NCBI RefSeq assembly: GCF_003148845.1
Contig: NZ_QGHA01000008.1
Location: forward strand, 124,001 to 188,000
Length of the DNA: 64,000 bases
From: Mucilaginibacter oryzae
GTDB lineage: Bacteria; Bacteroidota; Bacteroidia; Sphingobacteriales; Sphingobacteriaceae
Reading direction: 5' to 3'
In this document: positions 9,936 through 18,506 of the stretch, one piece after another
How the letters are laid out: every line of letters starts with the position of its first letter
Position numbering within the stretch: the stretch's first letter is position 1
The notes under the pieces: model-generated
Told to the model about the DNA's origin: nothing
What the model saw: only the letters and a program-made list of their open reading frames with translations
Database searches by the model: none
Made by a program: the position numbers and the translations under genes

Positions 9936-10823
9936 ATGGAAGCACCTGAAGTTTCAACGATCACTAACAGCTATCTCGACAATATCCATACCGACAAAGC
10001 CCAATTCAAGGTAGCTAACAACTGTACAGCCAACTGTGATCTGACCGCCTACATGAGGCGTGGTTTTTATAAAATAACGTTATCCATGAAAGGCCACTCC
10101 CGGCTGTTTTATGCCAACCGCGGCATCGTTATTGACAGGCCCGCCCTGATATTTACCAATCCGCAAATCCCGTACGCGTGGGAGGATGTACATGATGAGA
10201 GCGAACGGTATTTTTGCGTATTTACCAGCCAGTTTTTACAGGGCGCCAACCGCATGGAAAGCCTGGAAGACCTTAACCTTTTTAAATCCGGCGGCACCCC
10301 GGTTTATTTTTTAAGCGATGAACAGGCCTTGTACCTGCACAGCATTTTCACCAGGATGCTGCAAGAAGCTGAAACAGAATACATTTACAAGTACGATTTA
10401 ATGCGCAACCAGCTTAACCTCGTTATTCATGAGGCGATAAAAATGCAACCCGCGGCAGGCTACTTTAACCCGCAAAACGCAGCCTCGCGCATAGCTAAAT
10501 TATTTTCAACATTGTTAGAAAAACAGTTCCCGGTAGATTCGGGACAGTTTTCGCTGAAGCTGAAAAAAGCCGGTGATTATGCCGATAAACTGGCCATACA
10601 CGTAAACCACTTAAACGCGGCAGTACGCGAAGTAACCGGAAAATCTACAACCATGCATATTAACGACAGGATACTGGCCGAAGCCCGTTCGTTGTTAACC
10701 CATACCGATTGGACCATAGCTGATATTGCCGGCAGCCTTGGTTTTGACTATGCATCGTACTTTAACAATTTTTTCAAGAAACATACCGGTTATACGCCGC
10801 TCGCTTTCCGGAAAACACTTTGA
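9936..10823 (+). CDS. AraC-family transcriptional regulator
   Basis: A 295-residue protein with an N-terminal sensing region of about 190 residues (possibly cupin-like, RPALIFTNPQIPYAWEDV) and a C-terminal AraC DNA-binding domain with two helix-turn-helix units (DWTIADIAGSLGFDYASYFN, then FFKKHTGYTPLAFRKTL). It lies 88 bases upstream of a zinc alcohol dehydrogenase on the same strand; regulator-dehydrogenase pairs of this kind are frequent, so it probably controls that gene. The inducer is unknown. Confidence 0.9.
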   Translation: MEAPEVSTITNSYLDNIHTDKAQFKVANNCTANCDLTAYMRRGFYKITLSMKGHSRLFYANRGIVIDRPALIFTNPQIPYAWEDVHDESERYFCVFTSQFLQGANRMESLEDLNLFKSGGTPVYFLSDEQALYLHSIFTRMLQEAETEYIYKYDLMRNQLNLVIHEAIKMQPAAGYFNPQNAASRIAKLFSTLLEKQFPVDSGQFSLKLKKAGDYADKLAIHVNHLNAAVREVTGKSTTMHINDRILAEARSLLTHTDWTIADIAGSLGFDYASYFNNFFKKHTGYTPLAFRKTL

Positions 10824-10852
10824 AAAGTATAATTATTACTTTGAAAACTTTA

Positions 10853-10883
10853 TTGGCGGCAGAAACAAACCGCTTTAATTTTG
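10853..10883 (+). promoter_or_regulatory. Bacteroidota-type promoter of the alcohol dehydrogenase gene
   Basis: TTG at 10853-10855 and TAATTTTG at 10876-10883 fit the -33 (TTG) and -7 (TAnnTTTG) boxes, separated by 20 bases. The start codon lies 28 bases downstream. This suggests the dehydrogenase gene has its own promoter separate from the araC-type gene. Confidence 0.6.
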
Positions 10884-10911
10884 TTTAATTATAAAACACA
10901 AAATCAACACT

Positions 10912-11952
10912 ATGATACAAGCAAAAGCTTACGCGGCTCAAAGCCCCGAAACAGATCTTGCGCCCTGGGATTTTGAACGCCGTGAGGTTGGTCCTCATGA
11001 TGTTCAGATCGAGATCCAATACTGCGGCGTTTGTCACTCTGATCTTCACCAGATTAAAAACGATTGGTTCCCGGGCGTGTTCCCTATGGTACCGGGCCAC
11101 GAAATTGTGGGCAAAGTAGTTAAAGTGGGCGACCACGTTAAAAATTTCAGTGTAGGTGAACTTGCCGGTGTTGGCTGTATGGTTGATTCGTGCCAGGTTT
11201 GCGAAAACTGCAAAGACGGTTTAGAACAATACTGCCTTGAAGGTAACACTCAAACCTATAACAATTTGGACAGGCAGGGTGTACCAACCTATGGAGGCTA
11301 CTCAAACACCATTGTTGTGCGCGAAGAGTTTGTACTGCACGTATCAGATAAACTATCGCTTGCCGCTACTGCGCCACTGCTTTGCGCAGGGATCACTACC
11401 TACTCGCCGCTGCGCCACTGGAAAGTTGGCAAAGGCCATAAACTGGCGGTGTTGGGCTTAGGCGGCTTGGGCCACATGGGTGTTAAATTTGGGGTTGCCT
11501 TTGGCGCCGAAGTAACTGTATTAAGTACTTCTGCCTCGAAAGAACAGGCCGCTAAAGACTTGGGCGCACACCATTTTGTAGTAACTTCAGACCCGGCACA
11601 GGTGGAAGCCGTAAAAGGTTCGTTTGATTTTATCCTCGATACCGTTTCGGCCGAGCATGATATGGATCTGTACCTTTCGTTATTACGTACCAACGGCACA
11701 TTGATTGGTGTAGGTGTTCCTTCACAACCGTACTCAATCCGTCCGTTCTCGTTATTGGGCGGCCGTAAAAGCATGGCAGGTTCCGGTATCGGCGGCATCC
11801 GCGAAACCCAGGAAATGCTTGATTTCTGCGCCGAACATAACATCGTATCAGATATCGAACTGATCGACATTAAAGATATCACCGCAAGTTATGCAAGAAT
11901 GGAAAAAGGCGATGTGCGTTACAGGTTTGTGATTGACATGGCTACCTTGTAA
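10912..11952 (+). CDS. Zinc-dependent NAD(P) alcohol dehydrogenase (YahK/CAD type)
   Basis: A 346-residue medium-chain dehydrogenase. The catalytic zinc motif is CGVCHSDLHQIKNDW with GHEIVGKVVKVG, and the structural zinc cluster is present as CQVCENCKDGLEQYC. The Rossmann dinucleotide site is LAVLGLGGLGHMGVKFG. Overall it matches the cinnamyl-alcohol-dehydrogenase-like group that includes E. coli YahK, which reduces a broad range of aldehydes with NADPH. Cytosolic. An AraC-type regulator sits directly upstream and a strong terminator follows, so it is transcribed alone or with the regulator. Confidence 0.93.
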   Translation: MIQAKAYAAQSPETDLAPWDFERREVGPHDVQIEIQYCGVCHSDLHQIKNDWFPGVFPMVPGHEIVGKVVKVGDHVKNFSVGELAGVGCMVDSCQVCENCKDGLEQYCLEGNTQTYNNLDRQGVPTYGGYSNTIVVREEFVLHVSDKLSLAATAPLLCAGITTYSPLRHWKVGKGHKLAVLGLGGLGHMGVKFGVAFGAEVTVLSTSASKEQAAKDLGAHHFVVTSDPAQVEAVKGSFDFILDTVSAEHDMDLYLSLLRTNGTLIGVGVPSQPYSIRPFSLLGGRKSMAGSGIGGIRETQEMLDFCAEHNIVSDIELIDIKDITASYARMEKGDVRYRFVIDMATL

Positions 11953-11973
11953 GCGATTTTAAACTTTTATGAT

Positions 11974-12005
11974 AAAGGCGGCATTGTAATTCAATTGCCG
12001 CCTTT
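11974..12005 (+). terminator. Rho-independent terminator after the alcohol dehydrogenase
   Basis: Ten-base stem AAAGGCGGCA / TGCCGCCTTT with a 12-base AT-rich loop, starting 21 bases after the stop codon and followed by a T-rich run (TTTGTTGTT). Confidence 0.8.
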
Positions 12006-12077
12006 GTTGTTATAATCGGGCCCCGCATAGGATATGAGTACAGCTATAAGTAATGAAAATAATGGCAGATAACTTTA

Positions 12078-12243
12078 TCAGCCTGTGGTCGGTGTTTTCA
12101 CCGCACCACTTTCGGGGTAGGTTGTTATCTTCAGCCTGTGGTCGGTGTTTTCACCGCACCACTTTCGGGGTAGGTTGTTATCTTTTTAATTAGTGTAACT
12201 TATTAAGATCATGTGGTACGGTGAAAACACCGACCACAGGCTT
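12078..12243. repeat. Dispersed element with GTGGTCGGTG ends; 53-bp tandem duplication plus inverted end
   Basis: A 53-bp unit occurs twice in tandem and without change (12078-12130 and 12131-12183). Each begins TCAGCCTGTGGTCGGTG and contains the imperfect hairpin GTGGTCGGTG-TTTT-CACCGCACCAC. After a spacer containing ATTAGTGTAAC, an inverted partial copy follows (12213-12243, ending CCGACCACAGGCTTGA). The same arrangement recurs in the opposite orientation at 37233-37321. One copy therefore has AGCCTGTGGTCGGTG-type terminal inverted repeats about 90-110 bp apart, like a miniature non-coding mobile element or REP-type element. Confidence 0.8.
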
Positions 12244-12273
12244 GAATTTAATCTATTCAACGGCTACACCTTA

Positions 12274-12431
12274 CTGGTCGAAGTTTGTCGTAACTTCGTC
12301 CTAAAATGTGTTAAGCTCAGCCTAACTTTAAAAGCTGCATTTTCTATGTATTTAAATAACAGATCCTGCTACGGAAGCAGAATGCTTCCATAGGTATAGG
12401 ACGAAGTTACGCTATGCTAAACTTCGACCAG
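12274..12431. repeat. Palindromic MITE-like element with 26-29 base inverted ends
   Basis: CTGGTCGAAGTTT plus GTAACTTCGTCCT at 12274-12302 is mirrored at 12398-12431; the two halves of the arm match perfectly and differ only in a 3- versus 8-base insert. Inside lies a second stem (CTACGGAAGCA at 12369-12379 opposite TGCTTCCATAG at 12383-12393). No coding frame. The layout fits a small non-autonomous insertion element; it lies directly next to the GTGGTCGGTG repeat cluster. Confidence 0.7.
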
Positions 12432-12471
12432 AATAAAAAACCCCAAATAAAAAATCCAGAATAAAAACGCT

Positions 12472-12507
12472 AAAAAGGGATGCTGCTACGCGGCATCCCT
12501 TTTTTTA
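12472..12507 (-). terminator. Terminator of the glutaminase-A-like gene
   Basis: AAAAAGGGATGC-T-GC pairs with GC-G-GCATCCCTTTTT around a TAC loop, 20 bases beyond the stop codon of the leftward gene. Both flanks have A/T runs, so it may work in both directions. Confidence 0.8.
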
Positions 12508-12526
12508 TCAGCATAACTGCGCTTAA

Positions 12527-15007
12527 CTATTTCTTAGCAGCCAGTTTATCCCTCAAAGTTTTCATATAATAGCCGCCAATAACGCTTCGTGCCTGGAAGC
12601 CTACCATTTTACCGTTGGTAGTTTCGTGCCAGTCGCTTAGTGGTACGCGCGACGATGTCTCGGTAGCGAATTTGTAAACCGGGGCGATTAAAGCGTTAAA
12701 ATCTGCTTTGTTGTCGGCCATAGCGGCGGTCCACAAAATCCAGTCGCTTTTGGTGTAAGTTTTGCGGCTATCCAGCGGTAAGCCAAATTCGTTCTGGCGC
12801 GCCAGGTAAAACTTAAACTCCTTATCATACACTTTTTGCGGAAACAGGTTTAATCCTAACACTTTATCCCAAACCATGTTGTATTTCTGGCTCCAGGTAT
12901 CTTTACTGTCAAATACCAAACCGTAATGATCTCCGGCGTCGGCTTTATCCTGCCATTTTTTGGCCATATCCTTAGCCATGTTTTTATACTTTTTAGCGGT
13001 AGCGGCATCGCCCAGCATACCGGCTAATTCTCCATAAGCATCAATGGCCACAATGGCTTTTACCGATAGGTTGGCATTGTGCGCCAGGTGACCGGCAAAA
13101 TCATCCGTACATAACTGGTTGCCCGGATCAAAACCTGCCTGTGCCAGGTAATCTGTCCAGGTGGTTAAGGTTTTCCAGTGTTTTTTGGCGTAGTTGGCGT
13201 TGCCTTCCACTTTGGCCAAGGCTTCGGCCAGGATAATCATGTTACCGCTTTCTTCAACCGGCATATCCTCGCCGTAGGTTTGGCCATTGGCTTGCGGATA
13301 AGTGCCCAGGTCATGCGCAGAAAAAGGCTTTGTCCATTTACCGCTTTCGCTGTAGTAGAAAATACCGTTCATCATGCCTTTCAGCAATTCAGGATTATAA
13401 AGCAGGTACATTGGCGCCGATGGATAGGTAATGTCTACCGTATTGATAGAGCCATTGCTGAAGTTCTCTTTAGATAAAAACAACAGCTCGCCCTGCGGAC
13501 TTTTTACTACCTGGTGAGCAGCAATGCTTTGACGATAAGCCATCACACAAAGCTTAGCATATTTTTCGCCGCCTGCTTTGATGGCGTCCGTCCAAATCCT
13601 TGAATCCGTTTTTGCACAGACACCTAATACTTTGGCATAACCTTTTGTAGCATCGCTCAATACACCTTCGATAGTAGCGCCCGGGGTATTCCTCCACCAC
13701 GGCCTTAAATTGGTTTTAAAGTATTGAATAGCGTAGATATCATCATAACCCACCGAAATAAATTTAGATACCGGCGCAGCGCTTACTTTGCCAAACGGAA
13801 TTACGGTGCTTAACATCAACTGTTTGCCGGTAGCCGAAGCCCCGCCGCTTTTACCGCCTACAAATGAGGTTACTGCATCAGCTTCGGGAGTGATGTATTG
13901 TTTTGCGCCCGCGGTTGATGAGGCCACATAAGCATACCCCCAATCAATGCGTACGTTATCACCTTTTTTCTGCAATACTGGTTGCTCAACCGTGCCTACT
14001 TTTAACAGTTTTAAACCGTTGGCAGTGTACCTTGAAGCGGTAACTTCCTGCGATGGCGTGTTAACAGCCAGATTGCTTGATACGCCCTGGTAAATTTCCA
14101 CGTCGTGTGCTTTACCATCGGTTGCTTTTAGCTGGTACGTGATGTATGATACCGGGGTGGTGAGCAATTTCAGGTCGTTGATCACCAATGGCGAGGTGAA
14201 GGTAACTTTCAGGTTAACATCGCCTGCCTTAAAGTTATATACCGTTTGGGTAGCGGTAACTTTAACGCTGGTTTGTTGGGCAAGTTTAACGGCTTCGTCA
14301 TCCTTGCTCAATACCTCTTCAGTTAAACCGGCATCAATAAATGAGCCACCGCCTGTATTTTTGCAATGGATGGCCAAAACGTTCTCGCCTACCTTTAAAT
14401 TCGATTTAGCGCTGGCCGGTAAAGCAACCGTTTCAAAATCGCCGTTAGCGCCGCCTTCGGCAGCTATTTGCTGACCGTTCAGGTACACTTCGGCCTCATC
14501 GTCATGGTAAATTTTCAGCATTAAACGGCCCTGAGGCAGTTCAGAAACATTGAACTTGCGCCGAACCCAGATGTCTTTTCCTCTCCAGCCGGTGCCTTTA
14601 ACCGCACGTTCGTCACCAAAAGGCGCAGTAGCAGTTTTCCAACCTTGATCGTTAAAGCCGGGCTTCGCCCAATCATCGGCGGGGGCAGTTTCGGCTACAT
14701 ATTGGCTGGTATATGATTTCTCGTCGGTAGCGGCTAAAATGGTTTTATAATTAACGGCGGAAGCACCCATAAAACGGTAGAAATCGCCATCAACTTTGAT
14801 CAGGCCTAACAGCGACTGGTCTTTACCTGTCCAGTGTTTGGTGGTCGATTCGTTTAGTTTGTCAGTATTGCTCCATACGCAAAAATAGGTATTGTGCGTA
14901 ATGAGCGGGTACGACGGCATTTTATCCTGTGCCGTCGCTGTTTGTACAATAAACGATGCTGCCAGTCCGGAAACAAGCAGGTACGTTTTTTTGAAAATGC
15001 GATTCAT
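12527..15007 (-). CDS. Exported glutaminase-A-like protein (DUF4964/DUF5127/DUF4965/DUF1793 architecture)
   Basis: An 826-residue protein with a signal peptide (ending VQTATAQ) whose parts resemble the GtaA family: the N-terminal block with YPLITHNTYFCVWSNTDKL, a central region with VSYITYQLKATDGKAHDVEI, and a C-terminal six-hairpin-type helical domain (TDDFAGHLAHNANLSVKAIVAIDAYGELA). Between the first and second blocks, at about residues 110-230, a jelly-roll carbohydrate-binding-like module is inserted (WVRRKFNVSELPQGRLMLKI, DDEAEVYLNGQQI). Fungal GtaA is a glutaminase, but a six-hairpin fold and a sugar-binding module would also suit a glycosidase; substrate is not certain. Periplasmic or secreted. 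Confidence 0.8.
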   Translation of the reverse strand: MNRIFKKTYLLVSGLAASFIVQTATAQDKMPSYPLITHNTYFCVWSNTDKLNESTTKHWTGKDQSLLGLIKVDGDFYRFMGASAVNYKTILAATDEKSYTSQYVAETAPADDWAKPGFNDQGWKTATAPFGDERAVKGTGWRGKDIWVRRKFNVSELPQGRLMLKIYHDDEAEVYLNGQQIAAEGGANGDFETVALPASAKSNLKVGENVLAIHCKNTGGGSFIDAGLTEEVLSKDDEAVKLAQQTSVKVTATQTVYNFKAGDVNLKVTFTSPLVINDLKLLTTPVSYITYQLKATDGKAHDVEIYQGVSSNLAVNTPSQEVTASRYTANGLKLLKVGTVEQPVLQKKGDNVRIDWGYAYVASSTAGAKQYITPEADAVTSFVGGKSGGASATGKQLMLSTVIPFGKVSAAPVSKFISVGYDDIYAIQYFKTNLRPWWRNTPGATIEGVLSDATKGYAKVLGVCAKTDSRIWTDAIKAGGEKYAKLCVMAYRQSIAAHQVVKSPQGELLFLSKENFSNGSINTVDITYPSAPMYLLYNPELLKGMMNGIFYYSESGKWTKPFSAHDLGTYPQANGQTYGEDMPVEESGNMIILAEALAKVEGNANYAKKHWKTLTTWTDYLAQAGFDPGNQLCTDDFAGHLAHNANLSVKAIVAIDAYGELAGMLGDAATAKKYKNMAKDMAKKWQDKADAGDHYGLVFDSKDTWSQKYNMVWDKVLGLNLFPQKVYDKEFKFYLARQNEFGLPLDSRKTYTKSDWILWTAAMADNKADFNALIAPVYKFATETSSRVPLSDWHETTNGKMVGFQARSVIGGYYMKTLRDKLAAKK

Positions 15008-15341
15008 AGACTACGTTTTACTTTTTGGTTTTGATTTATTTATGGGGAATTGTTGTTACTCTTTGGTTCAACCCGCTTAATAAGCCATGCATATTGCCCC
15101 AAACACGACGGTTGATAACTGCATCCGGGGGCGTTGGGTTCAGCATTAAACGAGCTGCCGTCCCCAAGTCACGCGGCCAACGGTTTCTCCCGGCTCAAAA
15201 TAAAACAATCGTTTTACACAAAATGGTTCAATAGTTGGTGAAATCGTATCAATTTTGCGATGATAAGGTGCGATTGGGAAAAATCTTTAAAGCATTCAAT
15301 TACGTCGTAACTATTAAATACTTCTAAATAGCGAATCAGTT
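15008..15341. other. Intergenic region upstream of the glutaminase-A-like gene, with an operator-like palindrome
   Basis: The stretch between two leftward genes has no supported reading frame. It contains the 16-base palindrome-like sequence TAAAACAATCGTTTTA (15201-15216), which resembles LacI/GalR-type operators built on AAAACG-TTTT half sites. No LacI-type gene is present in the window. No promoter boxes were identified with confidence. Confidence 0.4.
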
Positions 15342-17792
15342 TTACTCCACATTATACCTGTACACCTGCCTGCCCAGGTTACCATCTTCATCAATCCCCT
15401 CAACAACTACCCTGTACGGGCCAATACCATCGGCGTTAAAATAATTGATTGAGGCGTGGCCTTCTTTATCGGTAGTTAACTCCGGCTGCCAGTAAATGGT
15501 ACTGCGCAAATCGGGCCGGTTACCGGCCTGCTCAAGGCTTTGGTACTTTGGCGAGTAAAACACCCGGGCTTTATAAAACCCGGCAACGGTAACAGGCAAA
15601 ATTCCTACCGAAGGAATATCCTGGGGTTTAAGCCCGCCTCTGTTTTTGGTGGTTATTACAATTACACCATGCCCACCCCGCACCCCATATATTGCCGCGC
15701 TGGGCCCATAAAATAACTCTACCGTTTCAACATCCGATGCACTGATAATATCAGCCGATCCGTTTGGATCAAGCGTGCCACCGGCTATCGGCACGCCATC
15801 AATAAGCATCAGGCCATCAAAATTGCTGCTAAGCATACTTCGTGCTCTATCGCCATGCACTCTGGATGCAACCATTACCGAGAGTGGGCCCGATACAGGA
15901 ATATCACCTATATGCACTACCTGATCGGCATTGCCCGGCCCGCCTAAGGCCGACGATTTGTAATTATCATTTCGCTTAACAGCCCTGATCTTAACCTCCT
16001 TCAGCATTTTAACTTTATTGTACCTCAGATAATCATCGTATTTCAATCTGCTGTTTTCGAGATAATCTTTCATCAGCAAATTAACATCGGTTTGCATATA
16101 GCCCGATAAAGCTGCTGTGGCAGGGGGATCTTCTTTTTTATAAATAAGCGTGGTAGTATTAGCTCCCTTTCCGTTTACGGCCTGCAATATAAATTTACCT
16201 GAATCTGTGAAGAGCAAATCGTTGAATTTGAAGCTACCGTCAATGTTTATGTGCTGGCTTAAAACATGTGTTTCGGGGAAAGACCAAACTAACGATACCG
16301 TTCCGGTATTCAGCGCTCTTCCGCCGAGTGTTTTCGCTATGCCGCTAATGCTTAATCCTTTTTCAGGTTGAAATACAGTAGCCGGATAGCTATCATTTAA
16401 TAAAGGCCTCCATTCAAATCCGCGGTAGCCGTTGGTGAGCATTACCAGGTCGAGGTTGTGCTGCGTTTCGGTGTTGATATTGGCGAAGTAATAATTGGGC
16501 TGCTCTACGCCACCCTTTAAATCGGAGGTTAAAAGCAGATTGGTTAAAATGGTATGTTCTGCATTTTCATCTACCGGCACCTTGCTTTCATCAACTACCG
16601 ATACCGAGAAATGCCCGGCCGCCGGGTTACCCGCCCGGTTTTTAATATCAAAATTCAGGTTGGTTTGCGCCCTGCGTTTATATACTGTTTTATCAGTATT
16701 TATATGGAAACTTAGCTCGTCATAATTCTGGATAAAAATTAACCGTTCACAAAGCGGCTCGTTGACATCGTTAAACAAAGTAACGCGGGTGATGCCTGTT
16801 TTTAAACGCCGCTTTAAAATATCGAGAGCGATGCTCTGGCTATCCAATTTGCAGGGTACAGTTACAACCGTACCTCCGGAGTAGATTAGCAGCATCAAGC
16901 CTTTATCTTTATTTTCTCTGTAAAAAGCATCGTTTGCGGTTATTTTAACTGATGCCTTTGCTATTTCGTCATTATTAACTGTCAGGGCGATGCCTTTATC
17001 CGAAGCCTGTGGAAGCTGTATACTTTGCTCTAAACCGGTAGCATCGCTAAATACCGCGCGGTAAGTTTTACCAGGCTCGGGCTTCAACATAAAATATCCC
17101 ATGCCTAAATGCGATGATGTGAACGAAGTAATTTGCCGGTTATCGTCATCAAAAACAACACCCTTAACATCGATGCCTTTACCATTGGCAGCAATGGCCT
17201 TAAAGGCTATTTTGTTGTTGAGGCCTGTTACCGGCGCGCCGCCTTCGGCAAAAAATTGCAGATCTGCTTTATTGTTGGTTACAACTGCCTGCTTTGTGGC
17301 ACTTTCGGGTACTTGATCGGGCAACAAGGCCCCAACTTTTATTTCCTGTTCATAAAAATTATTGCTGTTACGCATCCACCGGGTATAAGCGCGGATACGG
17401 TAATTGCCTTTCTGCAAAGTATCCGGCAGGGCGAAATCCCCCCAGCCAATCCCATTAGTTAACTGCAATGCTATCGCCTGCTTTATTTTTCCTGCGGGAT
17501 TGATAAGCTCGACATGTAAAACCCCGCTGATGGTTGATAGTTCGTGTTTAGGGCCGACTGTTGTGTAGGCTTTAAAATAAACGGTATCGCCGGTGGCGTA
17601 ATAGGGTTTATCAAAATGCAAGTATGCTTTTTCGATAATGTGAGTTTCATTATAAGTTTTAAGCTTGTTTACCACCATCTGTTTAATGGTATCAGCATTA
17701 GCTACAGTATCAATATAAGGCACACTCTTCGCCGCGCAAAAAAATGGCAGCAGCATTAACGATAAAAAGATGCTTTTCGATAGATTACACAT
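15342..17792 (-). CDS. Exported MG2-domain / TonB-plug hybrid protein without a barrel
   Basis: An 816-residue protein with a signal sequence (ends FFCAAKS). The N-terminal third looks like a macroglobulin MG2-type domain (KAYLHFDKPYYATGDTVYFK, then LPDTLQKGNYRIRAYTRWMR). Middle beta-rich segments follow. Around residues 620-720 there is a TonB-receptor plug-like domain (FDGLMLIDGVPIAGG, VETVELFYGPSAAIYGVRGG, HGVIVITTKNRGG), but no outer-membrane barrel follows: the protein ends after another short beta-rich domain. Proteins of this design are known in Bacteroidota and their role is unclear; they may act in the periplasm or at the outer membrane. No partner gene is adjacent. Confidence 0.75.
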   Translation of the reverse strand: MCNLSKSIFLSLMLLPFFCAAKSVPYIDTVANADTIKQMVVNKLKTYNETHIIEKAYLHFDKPYYATGDTVYFKAYTTVGPKHELSTISGVLHVELINPAGKIKQAIALQLTNGIGWGDFALPDTLQKGNYRIRAYTRWMRNSNNFYEQEIKVGALLPDQVPESATKQAVVTNNKADLQFFAEGGAPVTGLNNKIAFKAIAANGKGIDVKGVVFDDDNRQITSFTSSHLGMGYFMLKPEPGKTYRAVFSDATGLEQSIQLPQASDKGIALTVNNDEIAKASVKITANDAFYRENKDKGLMLLIYSGGTVVTVPCKLDSQSIALDILKRRLKTGITRVTLFNDVNEPLCERLIFIQNYDELSFHINTDKTVYKRRAQTNLNFDIKNRAGNPAAGHFSVSVVDESKVPVDENAEHTILTNLLLTSDLKGGVEQPNYYFANINTETQHNLDLVMLTNGYRGFEWRPLLNDSYPATVFQPEKGLSISGIAKTLGGRALNTGTVSLVWSFPETHVLSQHINIDGSFKFNDLLFTDSGKFILQAVNGKGANTTTLIYKKEDPPATAALSGYMQTDVNLLMKDYLENSRLKYDDYLRYNKVKMLKEVKIRAVKRNDNYKSSALGGPGNADQVVHIGDIPVSGPLSVMVASRVHGDRARSMLSSNFDGLMLIDGVPIAGGTLDPNGSADIISASDVETVELFYGPSAAIYGVRGGHGVIVITTKNRGGLKPQDIPSVGILPVTVAGFYKARVFYSPKYQSLEQAGNRPDLRSTIYWQPELTTDKEGHASINYFNADGIGPYRVVVEGIDEDGNLGRQVYRYNVE

Positions 17793-17925
17793 AGGCTACA
17801 GAAGATTTAGGTATCAATACGGCAACAGCCCCGTTTGGTGGAAGACTTATGCCAACAGGCTTATAATTAATATAAAGCTAACTAATATTATCAATTGAAG
17901 CAATACATTATTTTATAAGCAAAAA

Positions 17926-17955
17926 AGGCAGCCTGTTTTGCAGACTGCCTTTATA
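17926..17955 (-). terminator. Terminator downstream of the OmpA-like lipoprotein gene
   Basis: AAAGGCAG and CTGCCTTT form the stem, with an inner CTG-TTTT-CAG pairing; read on the minus strand it is followed by a T-run. It lies about 20 bases beyond the stop codon of the leftward OmpA-like gene. Confidence 0.75.
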
Positions 17956-17975
17956 TTAAAAAAAGAGCTTGATTA

Positions 17976-18506
17976 TTATTGAGCTACCTTAACTTCAACC
18001 CGGCGGTTTAACACCCGGCCTTCTTCGGTGCTGTTATCGGCAATAGGTTTACTTTCGCCCCAGCCTTTAACGGTCAGGTTATCGGCATTAACACCACTAT
18101 TAATCAGGTAAAGTTTTACAGAGTTTGCCCTGTCTACAGATAACGACATGTTATGTTCTGCTGTACCTTCGGCAGATGCGTTACCGTTCAGGATAAACTT
18201 AACTGATTGATCTTTTTTCAGCTCGGCAGCGATATGATCTAAAGTTTGATATGACGCTGTTTTTAACACAGCCGAGTTAAACTCAAACTGGATATTACTA
18301 AAGTTATAATCGGGTTTTGCCGGAGCCGGTGGCGCAGGTGGTGCCGGTGGCGGAGGTGTTGGTTTTACAGGGGGCGGAGGTGTCTGCTGAACGGGAGCGG
18401 CAGGCGGAGGTGTTTGCACAACCGCCTTTTTGGTTTTGCAGGCCTGTGCAGTGATAGCCAAAACGGCTACAGCAAGAGCAAAGAAAGATGTTTTTAGAGT
18501 TTTCAT
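17976..18506 (-). CDS. OmpA-family peptidoglycan-binding lipoprotein with proline-rich linker
   Basis: A 176-residue lipoprotein: signal sequence with lipobox ITAQAC (Cys23), a linker at about 32-65 made largely of P, A and V, then an OmpA C-terminal domain (residues 70-176; FEFNSAVLKTASYQTLDHIA, MSLSVDRANSVKLYLINSG, and the terminal VLNRRVEVKVAQ). Family role: non-covalent tethering of the outer membrane to peptidoglycan, like Pal. The length and single OmpA domain fit a Pal-like protein, but no tol genes are nearby. Single-gene unit with its own terminator. Confidence 0.9.
   Translation of the reverse strand: MKTLKTSFFALAVAVLAITAQACKTKKAVVQTPPPAAPVQQTPPPPVKPTPPPPAPPAPPAPAKPDYNFSNIQFEFNSAVLKTASYQTLDHIAAELKKDQSVKFILNGNASAEGTAEHNMSLSVDRANSVKLYLINSGVNADNLTVKGWGESKPIADNSTEEGRVLNRRVEVKVAQ

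Noticed and set aside
12078..12183. CRISPR array at the tandem 53-bp repeats
   Set aside because: Only two copies, directly abutting without spacers, and no cas genes; the unit is a palindromic dispersed element.
12211..12393. 60-codon frame across the repeat cluster
   Set aside because: The frame runs through two palindromic elements and reflects their sequence; no protein-like features.
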